A model generated the notes under the pieces. It made no database searches. It was not told where the DNA came from and saw nothing but the letters and a program-made list of their open reading frames with translations. From positions 1 to 11,574 of the forward strand of contig JAGDXN010000072.1 of assembly GCA_023256455.1 (NCBI GenBank): a stretch of 11,574 nucleotides of DNA, given 5' to 3'. The translations under genes were made by a program, and so were the position numbers. This document shows, in pieces, positions 7,136 to 11,574 of the stretch; within the stretch, counting starts at the first letter, position 1; every line of letters begins with the position of its first letter. The stretch is from Cuniculiplasma sp. Its GTDB lineage: Archaea; Thermoplasmatota; Thermoplasmata; Thermoplasmatales; Thermoplasmataceae.

Positions 7136-8412
7136 CCCACATCATGTCTCTTAATAAAATCCTTCATATTCATGAGTCTCTTCCTGCTCTCTTCCTGATC
7201 CATTTCAATGGCAATCCTTATTTTTTCAGCCACATCATCACCAGAGTTTGGATTGGTGAGAAGTGCGTCCTTCAAATATCTGGCCACCCCGGCAAATTCA
7301 GATATTATGAGAATGCCGTTTTCTGAACTGCTTACATATTCTTCAGCTACCAGATTGAGCCCATCAATCAGAGGTGTTATCAGGGCAATATCTGCCCATC
7401 TGTAAAAATTGCTCAACTGAGCAGCACTGATCTTTCTATACATATATATTATTGGTGTCCATCTTATATTCCCATACATTCCATTTATTCTTCCAATATT
7501 CATTTCAAGTTCGTCCTTCAGGTTGTCATAATCCTTTACTCCTGATCTGCTTGGTGTCACGACCATTATAAAAACAAATTTTTCCTTGAGATCAGGAAAT
7601 TTTTTTATAAGTGTCTCAATGGAATTGACTCTCTGAACAAGACCCTTGGTATAATCCAGTCTGTCTATGGAAAATATGATCTTCTCCTGTGGAAATGGTC
7701 TCTTTTTTGCCCTGTATGATTTTTCTGAAAAATACCTGTAATTTATTCCAAGAGGGGCCGTGTGTATTTTCTTTTCAAGTGTTTTTTCCTTCCCTATGAC
7801 TCTGAAATAGGAATCCCTGAAGTTTTTTCCATATGTGTCTGTATGGAATGTTATGGAATCTGACTGGGCGATGCTCCTTACAATATCGTTTCTTTCAGGA
7901 AGTATGGAATAAAATCCACTGGATACCCATGGGATATGCCAGGTAAATATTATCTTATTTCCAATCCCAAAATCTCTTAGATAACCTGGCACAAGGGAAA
8001 GCTGATAATCGTGAACCCATATGATATCTCCATCTTTCAGGTTTTTTCCGATCTGTTCTGCAAACTTCCTGTTGACGTGCCTGTAATAGTTGTATGCCTT
8101 TGAATCATGAAGGATCTTTTCACGGAAATAATGGAAGAGAGGCCAAAGTGTGCTGTTACTGTAATCATCATAATACCCTTTCTTTTCTCTTGGATCCAGA
8201 ATAATCCTGTGGATCCTGTATTTGCCATTATCTTCATCTGTAAATTGTGGATCAAGTGATCCATCTCCCCAGCATATCCATTCTCCTCCATTTTTTTCCA
8301 GAACATTTTTAAGCCCTGTTGCGACACCTCCAACATTATCCCTCCTTATAACACCATTTTTTCCTCTGTCATAGGAATATGGTCCTCTGCTTGTCGCCAT
8401 AATAACAGTCAT
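7096..8412 (-). CDS. otsA: Trehalose-6-phosphate synthase (GT20)
   Basis: This is a retaining GT-B glycosyltransferase that joins a nucleotide-activated glucose to glucose 6-phosphate, giving trehalose 6-phosphate. It has 438 residues, a usual length for a synthase-only protein. Numbered from the ATG at 8412: the N-terminal strand and RGPYSY (9-14), the glycine loop NVGGVATGL (26-34), WVHDYQLSLVP (132-142; D135 matches E. coli OtsA D130), HIPWVSSGFY (159-168), DRLDYTKGL with phosphate-binding R251 and K256, PSRSGVKDY, GRINGMYG, and DGLNLVAEEY (D350, E358), followed by LIISEFAGVARYL. All key donor- and acceptor-binding residues appear present. The ATG at 8412 is chosen over an upstream TTG (8430) because it begins at the first Rossmann strand and lies about 25 bases after a TATA element. 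otsB follows with overlap. The preferred nucleotide donor (UDP, ADP or GDP) cannot be told. Confidence 0.94.
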   Translation of the reverse strand: MTVIMATSRGPYSYDRGKNGVIRRDNVGGVATGLKNVLEKNGGEWICWGDGSLDPQFTDEDNGKYRIHRIILDPREKKGYYDDYSNSTLWPLFHYFREKILHDSKAYNYYRHVNRKFAEQIGKNLKDGDIIWVHDYQLSLVPGYLRDFGIGNKIIFTWHIPWVSSGFYSILPERNDIVRSIAQSDSITFHTDTYGKNFRDSYFRVIGKEKTLEKKIHTAPLGINYRYFSEKSYRAKKRPFPQEKIIFSIDRLDYTKGLVQRVNSIETLIKKFPDLKEKFVFIMVVTPSRSGVKDYDNLKDELEMNIGRINGMYGNIRWTPIIYMYRKISAAQLSNFYRWADIALITPLIDGLNLVAEEYVSSSENGILIISEFAGVARYLKDALLTNPNSGDDVAEKIRIAIEMDQEESRKRLMNMKDFIKRHDVGWWTKKVLQTVKD

Positions 8413-8432
8413 GAACTTACATGGTTTCAAAG

Positions 8433-8440
8433 CTATTTAA
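8433..8440 (-). promoter_or_regulatory. TATA box for otsA-otsB
   Basis: Minus-strand TTAAATAG is centred about 25 bases before the ATG at 8412, the spacing expected for a leaderless transcript that starts at the A of ATG. This supports the ATG at 8412 over the TTG at 8430, which lies about 7 bases from the element and so would fall before the expected transcription start. Confidence 0.55.
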
Positions 8441-8461
8441 CAGTTTAAGAGGGATGTCAAT

Positions 8462-8557
8462 AAAAAACCATCCGTTGCATAGAAAGATCATAAGCCGGAC
8501 GGGTTCAGGGAAATGTTTTACCCGGTCTTTCCTTCTGGAAAAATTTCAATACTGTGC
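8462..8557 (-). ncRNA. Candidate intergenic small RNA (unproven)
   Basis: Read on the minus strand, a TATA-like TTTAAAA (8579-8585) would place a transcription start near 8557. The next roughly 95 bases are richer in G and C than their surroundings. They contain a hairpin GGAAA/TTTCC (8528-8541, loop of 4), a bulged 7-pair stem GACGGGT with ACCC(g)GTC (8498-8527), and end in a T6 tract (8467-8462). A promoter-like element, local structure and a U-tract in the right order suggest a small RNA gene, but no known family is recognised and each element alone is weak. Confidence 0.2.
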
Positions 8558-8695
8558 AAGGATATTCTAAATGTTAACTTTTAAATTCCCTGATCTAAAA
8601 CTAACCCTATCTGCCATACACCCTGTTAATATGGGAAAATTAATGATACTTTTAATATTTCAAACATCTTTTAACATTCATGAAAATCTAAATTT

Positions 8696-8721
8696 AAATT
8701 TATAATTGAAATTTATGATTA
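8696..8721 (+). repeat. Tandem 13-base direct repeat upstream of the permease promoter
   Basis: AAATTTATAATTG (8696-8708) is followed at once by AAATTTATGATTA (8709-8721), 11 of 13 bases identical, and ATGATTA is repeated once more at 8722-8728. A 12-base palindrome AAATTTAAATTT (8690-8701) overlaps the left copy. The array lies 40-75 bases before the permease-unit TATA box, a position suited to a transcriptional regulator site. In AT-rich DNA some such repetition is expected by chance. Confidence 0.3.
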
Positions 8722-8760
8722 ATGATTACTGGTTTCTCTCTAATTTAATTAAAAAAAATC

Positions 8761-8768
8761 TTTATATA
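8761..8768 (+). promoter_or_regulatory. TATA box for the DUF3311-permease unit
   Basis: TTTATATA, preceded by an A8 run, is centred about 26 bases before the ATG at 8791, matching a leaderless start. This is the best TATA element in the window. A second TATAAAAG at 8771-8778 is too close to the ATG to serve it. Confidence 0.65.
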
Positions 8769-8790
8769 CTTATAAAAGCTTACAGCGTTA

Positions 8791-9000
8791 ATGAATAGCA
8801 TACTGAAATTCATAATTCTCGCACTGCCCTATGCCTTCATGGTTTTGGGTTTCGGGATTTATGACAGAGCAACACCATATCTGGGAGGGATGCCTTTCTT
8901 TTATTGGTATCAGATTCTCTGGATATTTTTGGCGGCTATACTGACATCGCTTGTTTATTTTATTGAGGACAGGGAAGGAAAGAAAGGGGTGAAGGCCTGA
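8791..9000 (+). CDS. DUF3311 small membrane protein, partner of the permease
   Basis: This 69-residue protein has two predicted membrane helices (about 5-24 and 40-60), joined by a loop with YDRATPYLGGMPFFYWYQ and closed by a charged tail (EDREGKKGVKA). The pattern of a Pro in helix 1, then LGGMPFFYW and a Trp-rich second helix, matches the DUF3311 family. Members are commonly encoded directly before sodium:solute symporters of the MctP type, as here: its stop and the permease start share one base. Its function is unknown; by gene order it may be an accessory subunit or assembly factor for the permease, which is inference. The start is supported by a TATA box at leaderless spacing. Confidence 0.85.
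   Translation: MNSILKFIILALPYAFMVLGFGIYDRATPYLGGMPFFYWYQILWIFLAAILTSLVYFIEDREGKKGVKA
8986..8992 (+). promoter_or_regulatory. Shine-Dalgarno sequence for the permease
   Basis: GGGGTGA lies 7 bases before the permease ATG at 9000, inside the end of the DUF3311 gene, and contains GGTGA, complementary to the archaeal 16S rRNA tail. With the one-base stop/start overlap it indicates coupled translation. Confidence 0.55.
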
Positions 9001-10529
9001 TGTCAAATCCCTTCAATGATCTGGACTATGCCCTTTTCTTTGCAGTGGTAATAATTGCCCTTTTTGTTGGGTTTATAGCCTATCTCTGGAGAAAGCCAAA
9101 AACAATGGAGGATATTCAGGAATGGGGTCTTGGAGGAAGGAGATTCGGTACTGTAGTTGTCTGGTTCCTCCTTGGTGGAGATCTGTACACTGCTTACACC
9201 CTGATTGCAGTTCCAGGTCTTGCTGCATCATCCGGTGCCCTGGCAATGTTTGCCATAACATACGGAATTATGATATATCCAATTGTGTATGCCACAATGC
9301 CAAGGCTATACAACGTTTCAAAGAAGAGAGGATACATAACATCCTCAGACTATGTGAAGGACAGATTCAATTCGAGATTTTTGGGTCTGCTCATTGGTCT
9401 CACAGGTGTTGTTGCTGAGCTTCCATATATTGCACTCCAGATAGTTTCCATATCCTATGTTCTGAGGGCTATGTTTTTGCCAGCAACCATAACTCTGATC
9501 TTTGCCTTTGCGCTTGTTGCCATATTTACATTTGTCAGCGGTCTGAGAGGCCCGGCGCTCACTGCAATTTTGAAGGACGCCATAATATGGGTTGCTGTAA
9601 TCGCCATCGTTATATACATACCATATAAGCTTGGAGGGTTCCAGCCAATCTTTGCAGACGCATCAAAATATTTTGCGGCTGCAAATGCAGGTGGAAATGC
9701 ACCCTTATTTGAATCCCCCACATTGGGTGTGGGCTATACAACCCTTGCTCTTGGCTCTGCTCTTGCACTTTTCCTCTATCCACACGGTGTAACTGGAACG
9801 CTGGGTTCAAAGGACGCAAAGACAATAAAGAGAAATGCATCACTGTTGCCACTTTACAACCTGCTGCTTTTGGTGGTTGCCATTCTGGGAATTGCAGCTG
9901 TAGTAGTTCACAATGGAGTTTTTACGAAGGCAAATTCATCCTTTGCAATCCCATACCTTATCAGAGATGAGTTTCCAACATTATTCACATCATTCGCATA
10001 CGCAGCCATTGTGGTAGGAAGTGTAGTTCCTGCATCCATTATGGCCATAGCATCAGCCAATCTCCTTACAAGAAATGTATATCTTGAATACATAAACCCC
10101 AACGCATCCTCAAGAACCCAGTCATGGCTCTCCAGGTTCCTTGTACTGGTTGTGATTGCCGCATCTCTGGCCTTTTCCTTGCTGAAAGTTGCAAGTGGTG
10201 ATATAGTGTTTCTGCAAACACTGGGTGGAGCAATTGTATTACAAACCCTGCCGTCCATATACATATCTCTGTACACAAGAAAGCTAAGTAAATACAGTGT
10301 TGGTCTGGGATGGCTTGCAGGAATATCAGTGGTCCTGTATGATCAGTACCTTGTGAACTTTTCAGGTAACTCTTTGACGACATCTACCTTTGACTTCATG
10401 TACGTCGGAATATTGGGACTGTTAGTCAATCTCCTTGTGGTACTTGTGATACATGGCATATCTGTGGCACTTGGTAAGGTGAAGGACGAGGGTATAATAG
10501 ATAACAGTGAATTTACCATAGAGGAGTAA
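9000..10529 (+). CDS. Sodium:solute symporter family permease, MctP-like
   Basis: This 509-residue integral membrane protein has about 13 hydrophobic helices, as expected for the SSS family (LeuT fold). The segment EWGLGGRRFG (41-50), WFLLGGDLYTAYTLIAVP (55-72), MPRLYNV (100-106), YITSSDYVKDRF (112-123) and ANLLTRNVY (353-361) match the MctP branch, whose studied rhizobial member moves monocarboxylates such as lactate, pyruvate and alanine. The substrate here is probably a small organic or amino acid, but this cannot be fixed from sequence. By my alignment, the helix-8 Ser/Thr pair that binds Na+ in PutP-type members is Ala-Ile here (A349, I350), so the coupling ion may not be Na+. Translation should be coupled to the DUF3311 gene. 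A T9 run six bases after the stop probably ends the unit. Confidence 0.9.
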   Translation: MSNPFNDLDYALFFAVVIIALFVGFIAYLWRKPKTMEDIQEWGLGGRRFGTVVVWFLLGGDLYTAYTLIAVPGLAASSGALAMFAITYGIMIYPIVYATMPRLYNVSKKRGYITSSDYVKDRFNSRFLGLLIGLTGVVAELPYIALQIVSISYVLRAMFLPATITLIFAFALVAIFTFVSGLRGPALTAILKDAIIWVAVIAIVIYIPYKLGGFQPIFADASKYFAAANAGGNAPLFESPTLGVGYTTLALGSALALFLYPHGVTGTLGSKDAKTIKRNASLLPLYNLLLLVVAILGIAAVVVHNGVFTKANSSFAIPYLIRDEFPTLFTSFAYAAIVVGSVVPASIMAIASANLLTRNVYLEYINPNASSRTQSWLSRFLVLVVIAASLAFSLLKVASGDIVFLQTLGGAIVLQTLPSIYISLYTRKLSKYSVGLGWLAGISVVLYDQYLVNFSGNSLTTSTFDFMYVGILGLLVNLLVVLVIHGISVALGKVKDEGIIDNSEFTIEE

Positions 10530-10534
10530 ATTTA

Positions 10535-10543
10535 TTTTTTTTT
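10535..10543 (+). terminator. U-tract terminator after the permease
   Basis: A run of nine T on the plus strand, within a longer T-rich stretch (10531-10557), begins six bases after the permease stop. Oligo-U tracts terminate archaeal RNA polymerase without a hairpin. The next gene has its own TATA box, consistent with a unit ending here. Confidence 0.6.
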
Positions 10544-10605
10544 AATTTTAATATTTTAAACTTAAATGCATCAGGCTTATTTATTTTGTTTTCAACCATA
10601 AGCAA

Positions 10606-10616
10606 TTTAATATATA
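10606..10616 (+). promoter_or_regulatory. TATA box for the MFS transporter gene
   Basis: TTTAATATATA is centred about 25 bases before the ATG at 10636, again the leaderless spacing. No Shine-Dalgarno sequence precedes the ATG closely. Confidence 0.5.
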
Positions 10617-10635
10617 GGAATGAAAATAGCGAAGC

Positions 10636-11574
10636 ATGACTGAAAAAGATCCAGGAAATAATATTCTTGAGAGGCTCGACAATCAGGGTTCTACACGTTT
10701 TTATTATATGCTGACGATCCTCTCTACCATTGGAGGATTCCTGTTTGGATATGATACTGCAAATATAGGAATTGTAAAGCAGTTCCTGCCAGTATCCTAT
10801 GTTTCAACAGATCCATTTATTACGGGTTACCTGTTTTCAGGGGTATCTTTGGGTGCTGCAGGTGGAGCCATTCTCGCAGCATTGCTAATTGACAGATATG
10901 GTAGAAAGTATCTGCTTATATTTGACGCATTCCTTTACAGCTTTGGAGCACTTCTTTCAGCATTCACAGTGAATCTTCCAATGCTTCTCATATCAAGAAC
11001 AATAATTGGAATTGCTGTTGGCGCTGATTCTGCAATTGCAACATCCTACATTTCAGAATGGGCTCCAAAGAAGAGAAGGGGCAGTCTGAGCATTTTGCAG
11101 CAATGGATGATAACTGTTGGAATTCTGGGATCTTATCTCATAGGTCTTGCTGTACTGTACAGCATTCCAGGGCAGGCATTCAACTATGACTGGAGAATTC
11201 TCCTTGGTGTTGCTGCAATCCCATCTCTCATAGGCCTTGCATTGAGGTTTGTGATGCCTGAATCACCCAGGTGGCTCATATCAAAGGGCAGATACGAGGA
11301 TGCAGTCAAATCCTTTAAAAAATTAGGACTGGATACGGACGAGGATGAATTGAAAAAGGAGTATCCCAGAGAGTCGCTGGTAAAGAGAAAGATGACGCCT
11401 GGAGTCAAGAGAGCATTCATCATAGTGGGCCTTTTTATGATGTTCCAGCAGATAACAGGAATCAATATACCATTCTATTACGGCCCTGAGATCATTGGGA
11501 ACCTCCATCTTATAAGTACTCCGGGAAGTGCAGTGGGATCAGAGATATTTAATGTTGAAGCATCCACAATCTTT
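10636..11574 (+). CDS. MFS sugar-porter transporter (3' end cut by window)
   Basis: An open frame of 313 codons runs off the right edge without a stop. It is the N-terminal two thirds of a sugar-porter-type major facilitator protein; full members have about 450-500 residues. Visible family signatures: GGFLFGYDTANIG in helix 1 (33-45), loop 2-3 DRYGRK (86-91), helix 4 to loop 4-5 RTIIGIAVGADS with EWAPKKRRG (121-149), PESPRWL ending the first half (208-214), and the helix-7 QQITGIN (271-277) followed by FYYGPEI, the region that lines the sugar site in GLUT/XylE relatives. A charged central loop (about 215-258) separates the halves. It likely imports a sugar or polyol by proton symport; substrate unknown. 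It has its own promoter and follows a terminator, so it is a separate unit from the permease. Confidence 0.88.
   Translation, partial: MTEKDPGNNILERLDNQGSTRFYYMLTILSTIGGFLFGYDTANIGIVKQFLPVSYVSTDPFITGYLFSGVSLGAAGGAILAALLIDRYGRKYLLIFDAFLYSFGALLSAFTVNLPMLLISRTIIGIAVGADSAIATSYISEWAPKKRRGSLSILQQWMITVGILGSYLIGLAVLYSIPGQAFNYDWRILLGVAAIPSLIGLALRFVMPESPRWLISKGRYEDAVKSFKKLGLDTDEDELKKEYPRESLVKRKMTPGVKRAFIIVGLFMMFQQITGINIPFYYGPEIIGNLHLISTPGSAVGSEIFNVEASTIF

Larger units (their letters stand above)
8413..8790. other. Divergent intergenic region between otsA and the permease unit
   Basis: This 378-base stretch is the longest without an assigned protein gene. It holds the otsA TATA box at the left (8433-8440), a GC-richer island with two small hairpins (8498-8541) that may belong to a small minus-strand RNA, an AT-rich middle with a 12-base palindrome AAATTTAAATTT (8690-8701), two tandem 13-base repeats (8696-8721), and the permease-unit TATA box at the right (8761-8768). 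A 38-codon plus frame at 8454-8570 is open but has no support. Confidence 0.6.

Noticed and set aside
8495..8527. Fragment resembling a tRNA T-arm (GGGTTCA)
   Set aside because: The bases around it do not form a T-stem and no acceptor, D or anticodon arm can be drawn.
8454..8570. 38-codon plus-strand frame beginning MSIKNHPLHRK
   Set aside because: No TATA element at the right distance, no usable ribosome binding site and no recognisable motif; the GC-richer island inside it is better explained as possible RNA structure.
10006..10383. Minus-strand open frames opposite the SSS permease (also 9455-9852)
   Set aside because: They are shadows of the permease frame with no independent signals.

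Overview
The window looks like a piece of an archaeal chromosome from the Thermoplasmata, most likely Thermoplasmatales or a close relative. This rests on four things: gene content (euryarchaeal-type DNA topoisomerase VI, P-type proton pump, trehalose-phosphate genes, sugar and acid transporters); AGG/AGA arginine and ATA isoleucine codons throughout; TATA boxes about 25 bases before the first ATG of several transcription units; and an AT-rich, tightly packed layout. The taxonomic call is inference. One point argues against a classical Thermoplasma, Ferroplasma or Picrophilus: those genera are reported to lack topoisomerase VI and use a bacterial-type gyrase, yet an intact top6B-top6A pair is present here.

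Layout, left to right. 1-152: AT-rich, no convincing gene. 153-2474 (-): plasma-membrane P3A-type H+-ATPase. 2475-2668: divergent promoter region. 2669-6401 (+): a three-gene unit of top6B, top6A (TTG start, 11-base overlap) and a nitrilase-superfamily carbon-nitrogen hydrolase whose ribosome binding site overlaps the top6A stop codon. 6398-8412 (-): the trehalose unit, otsA (trehalose-6-phosphate synthase) followed by overlapping otsB (trehalose-6-phosphate phosphatase); otsB meets the hydrolase tail to tail with a 4-base overlap. 8413-8790: the longest non-coding stretch, with two outward promoters, tandem short repeats and a possible small RNA. 8791-10529 (+): a DUF3311 small membrane protein and an MctP-like sodium:solute-symporter-family permease, overlapping by one base. 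10636 to the right edge (+): start of a sugar-porter MFS transporter, cut off by the window end.

How the genes fit together. The proton pump, an MctP-like organic-acid carrier and a sugar-porter MFS protein would together manage proton, acid and carbon traffic across the membrane. OtsA and OtsB form a complete two-step route to trehalose, a stress-protective solute. Topoisomerase VI A and B form the A2B2 type IIB enzyme that relaxes and decatenates DNA; the third gene of that unit has no obvious link to DNA topology.

Expression signals follow a clear pattern. Unit-leading genes (top6B, otsA, the DUF3311 gene, the MFS gene) have a TATA element about 25 bases before ATG and so are probably leaderless. 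The proton pump appears to have a short leader. Downstream genes in units use Shine-Dalgarno sequences of the GGTGA type, in two cases with TTG starts. I see no CRISPR array, insertion sequence, tRNA or rRNA.
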